DNA of 64,000 nt. It comes from Murinocardiopsis flavida. Its GTDB lineage: Bacteria > Actinomycetota > Actinomycetes > Streptosporangiales > Streptosporangiaceae. Positions 27,143 to 35,040 of this stretch are shown here, piece after piece; positions within the stretch are counted from its first letter, which is position 1, and every line of letters begins with the position of its first letter. Location of the stretch: assembly GCF_003014485.1 (NCBI RefSeq), contig NZ_PYGA01000003.1:186001-250000 (forward strand), written 5' to 3'. The notes under the pieces are model-generated. The model saw only the letters and a program-made list of their open reading frames with translations, did no database searches and had not been told where the DNA came from. A program made the position numbers and the translations under genes.

Positions 27143-27541
27143 CCGGCGGGACCCGGCGCGGGGACCGCTCCCCCCGACCCCCGGTATCGTGACCCTCTGT
27201 AGTGTTTCTCTGCTGATCCGGTGATTCCGCGCCGATTTCGCCGGTTTCCGACGCGTTTTTCGGCGCGCCCGCATGCGGTTGCGAGGACATCCGATTATTT
27301 CCTCGGATCCCATTGCACTTACTTGGAAGCCCTGGTAGTTGCGCTTTTTCAGTTCTCGGACATCATGAACTCGTTTGGCTAAAAGGTGGCGTAGGGGACT
27401 TGCGCCGCCCGTGGTGAGGTCTGTCACGATGGCGGTAGGGACGCCCGTACAGACCCGTTACCCCGGGTAAGCGGGCGGAAGTGACGGCCGATCCTGCGGT
27501 ACCCCGCGGCACCGGCCCCGAGAACCCGAGGAGCGACGACT
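27143..27541 (+). promoter_or_regulatory. Long leader/promoter region before the 2-oxoacid dehydrogenase operon
   Basis: This 399-bp gap has no gene. Its middle (about 27230-27390) is markedly AT-richer than its surroundings, as expected of promoter DNA. An inverted repeat TTACC-CCG-GGTAA is at 27459-27471, about 70 bp before the E1 alpha start, and could be an operator. No RNA motif was recognised. Confidence 0.4.
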
Positions 27542-28651
27542 GTGTCGGTCACGCACGAGGAGCCGGAACTCATCCAGCTCCTGACACCTGAAGGGGAGCT
27601 CGTCGAGCACCCCGACTACCCGCTGGACCTCAGCGCCGAAGAACTGCGCGGCATGTACCGCGACCTCGTCCTGGTCCGGCGGATCGACACCGAGGCGGTC
27701 GCCCTGCAAAGGGTCGGCGAGCTCGGGTTGTGGGCCTCGCTGCTGGGGCAGGAGGCCGCCCAGATCGGCTCCGGCCGGGCGCTGCGCCCCCAGGACATGG
27801 CGTTCCCCTCCTACCGCGACCACGGCGTCGCGTGGTGCCGGGGGGTCGACCACAAGGCGCTGCTGGGCCTGTACCGGGGGGTCACCAACGGCGGCTGGGA
27901 CCCCGCCGATCACGGCTTCCACCTGTACACCATCGTCATCGGCAGCCAGGCGCTGCACGCCGCCGGGTACGCCATGGGCGTCCAGCGCGATGGCGCCCTC
28001 GGCGACGACGGCACCGCCGTCATCACCTACTTCGGCGACGGCGCCACCAGCCAGGGCGACACCAACGAGGCGTTCAACTTCGCGGCGGTCAACAACGCCC
28101 CCGTGGTGTTCTTCTGCCAGAACAACCAGTGGGCCATCTCGGAGCCGATGGAGCGCCAGTCCCGGGTGCCCATCTACCAGCGGGCGGCCGGGTTCGGCTT
28201 CCCCGGCATCCGGGTCGACGGCAACGACGTCCTCGCGTGCCTGGCGGTCACCCGCGCGGCCCTCCAGAACGCGCGCGAAGGCCAGGGGCCGACCCTCATC
28301 GAGGCGTTCACCTACCGCATGGGCGCGCACACCACCAACGACGACCCCACCCGGTACCGGGTGTCGGCCGAACTGGAGGAGTGGCGGCGCAAGGACCCCA
28401 TCGCCCGGCTGCACAGCCACCTCAGCCGCACCGGCCGCGCCGACGACGCGTTCTTCGCGGCGGTGGAGGCCGAGGCCGAGGAGCTCGGCGAGCGCGTCCG
28501 CGCCGACTGCCGCGCGCTGCCCGACCCCGAGCCGCTGGACCTGTTCGACAACGTCTACGCCGATCCCCACGTCCGCCTTGAAGAGCAGCGGGCCGGGTAC
28601 GCCGACTACCTGGCGTCGTTCGACGGTGTCGGCGCCGAAGGGGGGCGCTGA
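27542..28651 (+). CDS. 2-oxoacid dehydrogenase E1 component, alpha subunit
   Basis: A 369-aa thiamine-diphosphate subunit of a pyruvate or branched-chain 2-oxoacid dehydrogenase complex. The TPP/Mg motif is GDGATSQGDTNEAFNF and ends with VFFCQNNQWAIS. The substrate-channel motif FPSYRDHG is also present, and the phosphorylation-loop equivalent is YRMGAHTTNDDPTRY. GTG 27542 has GAGGAG upstream. It is 2 bp from the beta-subunit gene. Actinomycete PDH usually uses AceE, so a branched-chain (Bkd) role is plausible, but the sequence does not decide between substrates. Confidence 0.9.
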   Translation: MSVTHEEPELIQLLTPEGELVEHPDYPLDLSAEELRGMYRDLVLVRRIDTEAVALQRVGELGLWASLLGQEAAQIGSGRALRPQDMAFPSYRDHGVAWCRGVDHKALLGLYRGVTNGGWDPADHGFHLYTIVIGSQALHAAGYAMGVQRDGALGDDGTAVITYFGDGATSQGDTNEAFNFAAVNNAPVVFFCQNNQWAISEPMERQSRVPIYQRAAGFGFPGIRVDGNDVLACLAVTRAALQNAREGQGPTLIEAFTYRMGAHTTNDDPTRYRVSAELEEWRRKDPIARLHSHLSRTGRADDAFFAAVEAEAEELGERVRADCRALPDPEPLDLFDNVYADPHVRLEEQRAGYADYLASFDGVGAEGGR

Positions 28652-28653
28652 CC

Positions 28654-29655
28654 ATGAGCGGAACGACCAGCGCGAACGCAGCGAAACTCACCATCGGCAA
28701 GGCCGTCAACGCCGGCCTGCGCCGGGCCATGGAGGCCGATCCCAAGGTCATCATCATGGGCGAGGACGTCGGCCGGCTGGGCGGCGTGTTCCGGGTCACC
28801 GACGGCCTCTACAAGGACTTCGGGGCCGACCGGGTCATCGACACCCCGCTCGCGGAGTCGGGCATCGTCGGCACGGCGATCGGCCTGGCGATGCGCGGCT
28901 ACCGGCCCGTGTGCGAGATCCAGTTCGACGGGTTCTTCTTCCCCGCCGCGAACCAGACGTTCACCCAGCTCGCCAAGATGCGGGCGCGGTCGGGCGGCCG
29001 GCTGCGGCTGCCGGTGGTGCTGCGCATCCCCTACGGCGGCGGCATCGGCGCCGTCGAGCACCACAGCGAGTCGCCCGAGGCGTACTTCGCGCACACGCCG
29101 GGGCTGCGGGTCGTCACGGTCGCCAACCCCGTCGACTCCTACTGGATGATCCAGCAGGCCATCGCCTCCGACGACCCGGTCGTGTTCTTCGAGCCGAAGC
29201 GGCGCTACTACGAGAAGGCCGAGGTCGACACCTCGGCTCCCTTGGAGGCCGCGACCCCCATGGGCGCCGCCCGCGTGGCGCGCGCGGGGACCGACCTCAC
29301 CCTGCTCGCCTACGGCCCGATGGTGAAGACCGCGCTCCAGGCGGCCGAGGCCGACACCGACCACTCCATCGAGGTCGTCGACCTCCGCTCGATCTCGCCG
29401 GTCGACTTCGCGACGGTGTGCGCCTCGGTGCGCCGCACCGGACGCCTGGTCGTCGCGCACGAGGCGCCGTTGAGCAGCGGCCTCGGCGCCGAGATCGCCG
29501 CGCGCGTCACCGAGGACTGCTTCTACGCCCTGGAGGCCCCGGTCATCCGGGTCGGCGGGTTCGACACCCCCTACCCGCCGTCCCGTCTGGAGGAGCACTA
29601 CCTTCCCGACCTCGACCGGGTGCTCGACGGTGTCGACCGCGCCTTCGCGTACTAG
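28654..29655 (+). CDS. 2-oxoacid dehydrogenase E1 component, beta subunit
   Basis: A 333-aa partner of the alpha subunit that completes the E1 heterotetramer. The N-terminal domain contains MGEDVGRLGGVFRVTDGL and the TPP-contact segment DTPLAESGIVGTAIGLA. IPYGGGIGAVEHHSESPEA and VVFFEPKRRYY follow, and the C-terminal domain has VVDLRSISPVDFATV and a VAHEAPLSSG turn. Spacing to alpha is 2 bp. A 181-bp gap occupied by a MITE-like repeat separates it from the E2 gene, breaking the usual tight E1-E2 arrangement. Confidence 0.92.
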   Translation: MSGTTSANAAKLTIGKAVNAGLRRAMEADPKVIIMGEDVGRLGGVFRVTDGLYKDFGADRVIDTPLAESGIVGTAIGLAMRGYRPVCEIQFDGFFFPAANQTFTQLAKMRARSGGRLRLPVVLRIPYGGGIGAVEHHSESPEAYFAHTPGLRVVTVANPVDSYWMIQQAIASDDPVVFFEPKRRYYEKAEVDTSAPLEAATPMGAARVARAGTDLTLLAYGPMVKTALQAAEADTDHSIEVVDLRSISPVDFATVCASVRRTGRLVVAHEAPLSSGLGAEIAARVTEDCFYALEAPVIRVGGFDTPYPPSRLEEHYLPDLDRVLDGVDRAFAY

Positions 29656-29658
29656 GGA

Positions 29659-29809
29659 GTGTTTCTCGGATGCTTCCGGATCAGCGAGCGGCCTCCAGGG
29701 CGGGGCTCGCAAGACGATCCGCGAAGTTCATCCTGGTTGGCTGTTCGAGCTGATCGGCGCCGCGAGCATCGTCCTGGTGGTCGCGAGCCCGGAATGATCC
29801 TAGAAACAC
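29659..29809. mobile_element. MITE-like element with 21-bp terminal inverted repeats
   Basis: The left end (29659-29679) reads GTGTTTCTCGGATGCTTCC. The complement of the right end (29789-29809) reads GTGTTTCTAGGATCATTCC. The two 21-bp ends agree at 18 of 21 positions. The 151-bp unit fills nearly all of the E1 beta-E2 gap and contains no gene of its own. Two-bp GA repeats flank it. This layout fits a miniature non-autonomous transposable element. An alternative is a very large stem-loop of regulatory origin. No matching transposase gene is in the window. Confidence 0.55.
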
Positions 29810-29836
29810 GACCGAGAAGGGCCGGGTGCGCCGCAC

Positions 29837-31216
29837 ATGACCCAGCAAGGTGTACAGCAGTTCCGCCTCCCCGACGTGGGCGAGGGCCTGGTCGAGGCCG
29901 AGATCCTGCAATGGACCGTCCAGCCGGGCGACGAGGTGAAGGTCAACCAGATCATCTGCGAGATCGAGACCGCGAAGGCCGCCGTCGAGCTGCCGAGCCC
30001 CTACGCCGGGGTGGTCAGCGAACTCCTGGTCGAGGCCGGTGCGACCGTCGACGTCGGCACGCCGATCATCGCGCTCGACACCGGCGGCGCGGCCGCTCCG
30101 GCGCCGCAGCAGGCGCTCGGGGGCCCGCAGGACGCCACCGAGCCCGAACCCGAACCGGAGCAGGAGGCGCGGGAGAAGCCGCTGGTGGGGTACGGCGAGA
30201 AGGCCGGGGCCACGCGGCGCCGGCCCCGCCGCCGGCCCGGCGCCGGGCCGGCCGACACGGGGCCCGCCCCGGCCGCCGCCGCGCCTCCCGAGGCGGCGCC
30301 CGCGCCGCCGGGCCGGCCGAGGGCGCTGGCGAAGCCGCCGGTGCGCAAGCTCGCCAAGGACCTCGGTGTCGACCTCGGCGAGGTCGCCCCCAGCGGGCCC
30401 GGCGGCGTGGTGACCCGCGACGACGTCCACGGCCACGCGCGCAACGGCCGGGCGGCGGTGCCCGCCGCAGGGCCCGCGGCGCCGGTCGCGGCGCCGGCGG
30501 CCGACCGGTCCGGGCGCGAGGAGCGCATCCCGGTGAAGGGGGTGCGCAAGCACACGGCCGCCGCCATGGTGTCGAGCGCGTTCACCGCCCCGCACGTCAC
30601 CGAGTTCCTCCAGGTCGACGTCACCGAGACCATGGCGGCCATCCGCCGGCTGCGGGAGCGCGCGGAGTTCGCCGAGGTGAAGGTGTCGCCGCTGCTGCTG
30701 GTCGCGCGGGCGCTGCTCACAGCGGTGCGCCGCCATCCCGGTGTCAACGCCTCGTGGGACGACGCCGCACAGGAGATCGTGGTCAAGCACTACGTGAACC
30801 TCGGCATCGCCGCAGCCACCGAGCGGGGGCTCGTGGTGCCCAACATCAAGGACGCCGACCGCCAGGCGCTGCCGGAGCTGGCGGGCTCGCTCCAGGCGCT
30901 CACCGACACCGCCCGCGCCGGGCGCACCACGCCGGCCGACATGAGCGGCGGCACCATCACCATCACCAACGTCGGCGTGTTCGGTGTGGACGCCGGGACC
31001 CCCATCCTCAACCCCGGCGAGTCGGCGATCCTGGCGTTCGGCCAGATCCGCGACCTGCCGTGGGTCCACGAGGGGCAGCTGGCCGTCCGCAAGGTCACCA
31101 CGCTGTCGCTCTCGTTCGACCACCGGGTGGTCGACGGGGAGCTGGGCTCCATGGTGCTCCGCGACATCGGGGCGATGCTCACCGAACCGGAGATCACCGC
31201 CCTGGCCTGGGGCTAG
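29837..31216 (+). CDS. Dihydrolipoamide acyltransferase (E2) of 2-oxoacid dehydrogenase
   Basis: A 459-aa core enzyme that transfers the acyl group from E1 to CoA. One lipoyl domain (about 5-80) has the lipoylated Lys47 in IETAKAAVEL. A long Ala/Pro/Gly/Arg-rich linker follows. The E1/E3-binding domain is KPPVRKLAKDLGVDL to GPGGVVTRDDV. The catalytic domain ends with LSFDHRVVDGELG, containing His429 and Asp433. A GAGAAGGG ribosome site lies between the MITE-like element and ATG 29837, so translation is independent of it. No E3 gene is adjacent. Confidence 0.92.
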   Translation: MTQQGVQQFRLPDVGEGLVEAEILQWTVQPGDEVKVNQIICEIETAKAAVELPSPYAGVVSELLVEAGATVDVGTPIIALDTGGAAAPAPQQALGGPQDATEPEPEPEQEAREKPLVGYGEKAGATRRRPRRRPGAGPADTGPAPAAAAPPEAAPAPPGRPRALAKPPVRKLAKDLGVDLGEVAPSGPGGVVTRDDVHGHARNGRAAVPAAGPAAPVAAPAADRSGREERIPVKGVRKHTAAAMVSSAFTAPHVTEFLQVDVTETMAAIRRLRERAEFAEVKVSPLLLVARALLTAVRRHPGVNASWDDAAQEIVVKHYVNLGIAAATERGLVVPNIKDADRQALPELAGSLQALTDTARAGRTTPADMSGGTITITNVGVFGVDAGTPILNPGESAILAFGQIRDLPWVHEGQLAVRKVTTLSLSFDHRVVDGELGSMVLRDIGAMLTEPEITALAWG

Positions 31217-31221
31217 TCCGT

Positions 31222-31252
31222 GCTGCGGCCGGGGCGGCGCCCCGGCCGCAGC
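31222..31252. terminator. Bidirectional terminator between E2 and the HutC regulator
   Basis: Perfect 14-bp arms (31222-31235 and 31239-31252) with a GGC loop lie five bp past the E2 stop and five bp before the regulator stop on the other strand. The hairpin serves both convergent genes. Confidence 0.75.
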
Positions 31253-31256
31253 GGGG

Positions 31257-32045
31257 TCAGGCCGGGCCGCGGAGGGAGAGGTCGAAGGAGTAGCGCGAGG
31301 CGCGGTACAGGTGCGACCCGTGCTCCAGGACCCTGCCGCCGGTGTCGAACGCCGTGCGCTCCATGGTCAGCACCGGGGCGCCTTCGGGCTCGCCCAGGAG
31401 CTCGGCCTCGGTGCGGGTGGCCGCGCGGGCGCCGATGGTCTGGTTGGCCGCGTGCAGCCGCACCCCCGCTGCGCGCAGGAGCTGGTAGAGGCCCTTCGCG
31501 GCGAGCTGGTCGTCGCCGGGGGGCGCGATGAGGTCGGCGGGCAGGTAGTTGCGCATGCGCGCGATGGGCTCGCCGCGGGCGAACCGCACCCGTTCGAGGT
31601 GCCACACCTCGGTCTTCTCGGGGACGTCGAGCGCGCGGGCCACCGCGGCGCTCGCCGGTTCGACGGTGTTGCCGAGGACCCGGGTCGTCGGGTGCTGGTC
31701 GATGGCAGCGAGGTCCTCGAACAGGCTGGTCAGCTCCAGCGACCGCTTCACCTTGTTGTGCACGACCTGGCTGCCCACGCCGCGCTTGCGCACGACGAGA
31801 CCCTTGTCGACGAGGGTCTGGATGGCCTGGCGTACGGTGGGCCGCGACAGCCCGATGCGCCCGGCGAGCTGCACCTCGTTGTCGAGCCGGGTGCCGGGGG
31901 GCAGCGCACCGGAGTCGATGGCGGCCTCCAGCTGGGTGGCGATCTGGAAGTACAGCGGCATCGGGCTGGCGTGGTCGACCACGATCTCGGAGCCGGGGTC
32001 CCAGGTCGCGGGCTCGCCGGACGCGGAACTCTGCGGTGTCGTCAC
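31257..32045 (-). CDS. GntR/HutC family regulator, probable repressor of inositol genes
   Basis: A 262-aa regulator with an N-terminal winged HTH (PLYFQIATQLEAAIDSGALP, then LSRPTVRQAIQTLVDKGLVV) and a C-terminal UTRA ligand-binding domain (IARMRNYLPAD, TERTAF-like MERTAFDTGGRVLEHG). The start is GTG 32045. It is divergent from iolC across a 121-bp promoter region with a clear inverted repeat, so it probably binds there and responds to an inositol-pathway intermediate. This is inference from position. Confidence 0.83.
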   Translation of the reverse strand: MTTPQSSASGEPATWDPGSEIVVDHASPMPLYFQIATQLEAAIDSGALPPGTRLDNEVQLAGRIGLSRPTVRQAIQTLVDKGLVVRKRGVGSQVVHNKVKRSLELTSLFEDLAAIDQHPTTRVLGNTVEPASAAVARALDVPEKTEVWHLERVRFARGEPIARMRNYLPADLIAPPGDDQLAAKGLYQLLRAAGVRLHAANQTIGARAATRTEAELLGEPEGAPVLTMERTAFDTGGRVLEHGSHLYRASRYSFDLSLRGPA

Positions 32046-32087
32046 GTACGTACCATACCAATTACTCAGGAAGTCGTGAAGTCAGTA

Positions 32088-32131
32088 TGTCAAGACAAAC
32101 TATTGACAGGCGTTCGGCGGGATAGTAGAGA
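32088..32131 (+). promoter_or_regulatory. iol promoter with overlapping inverted-repeat operator
   Basis: TTGACA at 32103-32108 is a consensus -35, with TAGAGA at 32126-32131 as a possible -10 (17-bp spacer). The -35 box is itself the right arm of TGTCAA-N9-TTGACA (32088-32108), so a bound repressor would block polymerase directly. The nearest candidate repressor is the divergent HutC gene. Confidence 0.55.
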
Positions 32132-32166
32132 TGGGTGCGGCAGTTCGCATCGGCGGAGGGCGCGAC

Positions 32167-33135
32167 ATGACGACCCCATTCGACGTCATCACCATGGGCC
32201 GCATCGGGGTGGACATCTACCCGCTGCAAACCGGCGTCTCCCTGGCGAAGGTCGAGACGTTCGGCAAGTACCTCGGCGGATCCGCCGCGAATGTCGCGGT
32301 CGCCGCCTCGCGGCTCGGCCGCGCGGCCGCCGTCGTCACCCGCACCGGGGCCGACCCCTTCGGCGACTACCTGCACGAGGCGCTGGCCGGATTCGGGGTC
32401 GACGACCGGTGGGTGACCCCCGTGCCGCAGTACCCCACCCCCGTCACCTTCTGCGAGCTGTTCCCGCCCGACGACTTCCCGCTGTACTTCTACCGGCGGC
32501 CCAAGGCCCCCGACCTGGAGATCCACCCCCACGAGCTGGACCTCGGCGCGATCGCCGCCGCGAAGGTCTTCTGGATCACCGGCACCGGGCTGTGCCAGGA
32601 GCCGAGCCGCACCGCGACCCTCGCCGCGCTGGAGCACCGGGCCAAGCGCGGCCACACCGTCTTCGACATGGACTGGCGGCCCATGTTCTGGGACGACACG
32701 GCCGACGCCACCGAGCAGTACCGCCGGGCCCTGCGGCACGCGACCGTCGCGGTCGGCAACATCGACGAATGCGAGCGGGCCGTCGGCACCCGCGACCCCG
32801 GCGAGGCGGCGCGCCGGCTGCTCGCCGCCGGAGTGGAGCTCGCCATCGTCAAGCAGGGCCCCGAGGGCGTGCTCGCGGCGACCGCGGCCGAGAGCGTCGT
32901 CTCGCCGCCGGTCCCCGTCGACGTCGTCAACGGGCTCGGCGCCGGCGACGCGTTCGGCGGCGCGCTCTGCCACGGGCTGCTCGCCGGGTGGGACCTCGCG
33001 GCGACGATGCACTACGCCAACGCCGCCGGCGCCATCGTCGCGGGGCGGCTCGCCTGCTCCTCGGCCATGCCGACCACGGCGGAGATCGACTCCGCGGTGG
33101 CCGCCGCCCGCGGCGGCGCCAACGCCTCCGCTTGA
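32167..33135 (+). CDS. iolC: 5-dehydro-2-deoxygluconokinase
   Basis: A 322-aa PfkB-family sugar kinase that phosphorylates 5-dehydro-2-deoxy-D-gluconate in myo-inositol breakdown. The first PfkB signature lies in FGKYLGGSAANVAVAASRLG. The C-terminal motif VVNGLGAGDAFGGALCHGLL contains the catalytic Asp and anion hole. The start ATG 32167 follows GGCGGAGGGCG. It heads the plus-strand inositol operon. Confidence 0.92.
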   Translation: MTTPFDVITMGRIGVDIYPLQTGVSLAKVETFGKYLGGSAANVAVAASRLGRAAAVVTRTGADPFGDYLHEALAGFGVDDRWVTPVPQYPTPVTFCELFPPDDFPLYFYRRPKAPDLEIHPHELDLGAIAAAKVFWITGTGLCQEPSRTATLAALEHRAKRGHTVFDMDWRPMFWDDTADATEQYRRALRHATVAVGNIDECERAVGTRDPGEAARRLLAAGVELAIVKQGPEGVLAATAAESVVSPPVPVDVVNGLGAGDAFGGALCHGLLAGWDLAATMHYANAAGAIVAGRLACSSAMPTTAEIDSAVAAARGGANASA

Positions 33136-33152
33136 CCTGGAAGGGTGATCTC

Positions 33153-34034
33153 ATGCCGCCGATCGCCGTGAGCGACCTGACCCGGCTGCGCGCCACCCGC
33201 CCCGAGGCCGTCGCCGAGGCGGCCCGGCGCCGCGCCCGGCGGCCGCTGCTGGGCGGCACCGGCCGGATGATGGTCATCGCCGCCGACCATCCGGCGCGCG
33301 GCGCGCTCGGCGTCGGCGGCCGCCCCGACGCCATGGCGAACCGGCTGGACCTGCTGGAGCGGCTGTGCACCGCGCTGGCCCGGCCCGGCGTCGACGGCGT
33401 CCTCGCGACCCCCGACATCGCCGAGGACCTGCTGCTGCTCGGGGCGCTGGAGCACAAGATCGTCGTGGGCTCGATGAACCGCGGCGGCCTCGCCGGGGCC
33501 TCGTTCGAGATCGACGACCGCTTCACCGCCTACCGGGCCGCCGACATCGCGAAGGCCCGGTTCGACGCGGGCAAGCTGCTGATGCGCTTCGACACCGAGG
33601 ACCCCGGCACCCTCGACACCATGGCCGGCGCGGCGCAGGCCGTCGCCGAGCTCGCCGAGCACCGCCTCACCGCGATCGTCGAACCGTTCATCTCGCGCCG
33701 CGCGGGCGGCAGGGTCGTCAACGACCTCTCCGGCGACGCGGTGATCCGGTCGATCGCCATGGCGTCCGCACTCGGTCCGACCTCCGCCTACACCTGGCTG
33801 AAGGTGCCGATCACCGACGACGTGGACGACATGGCGCGCGTCGCCGAGGCGACCACCCTGCCCCTGGTGCTGCTGGGCGGCGAGGTCAGCGACGACCCCG
33901 ACGCCGCCTACGCGCGCTGGCGCAAGGCGCTCGCGCTGCCGTCGGTGTACGGCCTGGTCGTCGGGAGGTCCCTGCTCTACCCGCGCGACGGCGACGTGGC
34001 CGGCGCCGTCGACACCGCGGTGGGGCTGCTGTGA
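33153..34034 (+). CDS. Cgl0159-type (beta/alpha)8 protein, aldolase-like
   Basis: A 293-aa TIM-barrel protein typical of actinobacterial inositol clusters. Visible are MMVIAADHPARGALGVGG near the start, KIVVGSMNRGGLAG, a LMRFDTEDPGT strand-turn, and the late catalytic-like segment YTWLKVPITDD with a Lys on a barrel strand. By analogy with class I aldolases this lysine could form a Schiff base. It sits between iolC and iolB where iolJ (the DKGP aldolase) would be expected, so I infer it splits the IolC product. The family itself is poorly characterised. Confidence 0.78.
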   Translation: MPPIAVSDLTRLRATRPEAVAEAARRRARRPLLGGTGRMMVIAADHPARGALGVGGRPDAMANRLDLLERLCTALARPGVDGVLATPDIAEDLLLLGALEHKIVVGSMNRGGLAGASFEIDDRFTAYRAADIAKARFDAGKLLMRFDTEDPGTLDTMAGAAQAVAELAEHRLTAIVEPFISRRAGGRVVNDLSGDAVIRSIAMASALGPTSAYTWLKVPITDDVDDMARVAEATTLPLVLLGGEVSDDPDAAYARWRKALALPSVYGLVVGRSLLYPRDGDVAGAVDTAVGLL

Positions 34035-34119
34035 CCGGCGGCGCCCCGCGCCGTACCGGCCCCGTCCCCCGCGCGCCCGGTGCCCCGGGCCCGCACCGCT
34101 CAACGGAAAGGGCGACCCC

Positions 34120-35040
34120 ATGAGTCCAGCGAGTCCGGCACTGCACCGCCCGGCGGGCTCCACCGCGTCCGGGGCCTACACGGCCGCCGTCGACCCCGAA
34201 GACGCCGGCTGGGGGTACTCCTCGCTGCGCGTGCTGGAACTCGCGCCCGGCGAACGGCACGCGTTCGACAGCGGCGACAGCGAGTGGGTCGTGCTCCCAC
34301 TCACCGGGTCCTGCACGGTGGCCTGCGACGGCACCGCCTTCGCCCTGGACGGGCGCGACGGCGTCTTCGCCGGCGTCACCGACTTCGCCTACGTCCCGCG
34401 CGACGCCGCCGCCGAGATCGCCTCGGAGCGGGGCGGCCGGTTCGCGCTCACCGGCGCCCGCTGCACCGCCCGGCTGCCGTTCCGCTACGGCCCCGCGTCA
34501 GGGGTCCCCGTGGAGCTGCGCGGCGCAGGGCAGGCGAGCCGGCAGGTCAACAACTTCTGCGCGGCCGGGGTGTTCGAGGCGGACAAGCTGATCGCCGTCG
34601 AGGTGGTCACCCCCGCGGGCAACTGGTCCTCCTTCCCGCCGCACAAGCACGACACCGAGCGGCCCGGCGAGAGCGCGCTGGAGGAGATCTACTACTTCGA
34701 GATCGGCGCCGGGCCGGCCGGCGCCGGAATGGGCTACCAGCGGGTCTACCCCTCGGCCGCAGCGGGCGGCAGCGACGTCCTCGCCGAGGTGCGCACCGGC
34801 GACATGGTGCTGATCCCCGACGGGTGGCACGGGCCGTCGATGGCGGTCCCCGGCTACGACATGTACTACCTCAACGTCATGGCCGGGCCCTCGCCGGAAC
34901 GGGCCTGGCTCATCTGCGACGACCCGGCGCACGCCTGGGTGCGCGGCACCTGGGACGGGCAGCCGGTCGACCCCCGGCTGCCCCTGTACACGGCGCCCGC
35001 CCCGCGGGCCGGGGACCTGGAGGACACCGATGAGCGGTGA
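34120..35040 (+). CDS. iolB: 5-deoxy-glucuronate isomerase
   Basis: A 306-aa cupin-fold protein that converts 5-deoxy-glucuronate to 5-dehydro-2-deoxygluconate. The metal-binding segment is FPPHKHDTERPGESALEEIYYFEI, with His-x-His and Glu ligands, followed by the second His in PDGWHGPSMAVPGYDMYYLNVMAG; these two motifs identify IolB. It overlaps iolD by 11 bp. Length is slightly above the family mean of about 270-300. Confidence 0.93.
   Translation: MSPASPALHRPAGSTASGAYTAAVDPEDAGWGYSSLRVLELAPGERHAFDSGDSEWVVLPLTGSCTVACDGTAFALDGRDGVFAGVTDFAYVPRDAAAEIASERGGRFALTGARCTARLPFRYGPASGVPVELRGAGQASRQVNNFCAAGVFEADKLIAVEVVTPAGNWSSFPPHKHDTERPGESALEEIYYFEIGAGPAGAGMGYQRVYPSAAAGGSDVLAEVRTGDMVLIPDGWHGPSMAVPGYDMYYLNVMAGPSPERAWLICDDPAHAWVRGTWDGQPVDPRLPLYTAPAPRAGDLEDTDER

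Noticed and set aside
29659-29809. Small protein-coding gene or transposase remnant in the MITE-like element
   Set aside because: The short frames have no recognisable transposase motif and no start signal; the terminal repeats are the only clear structure.
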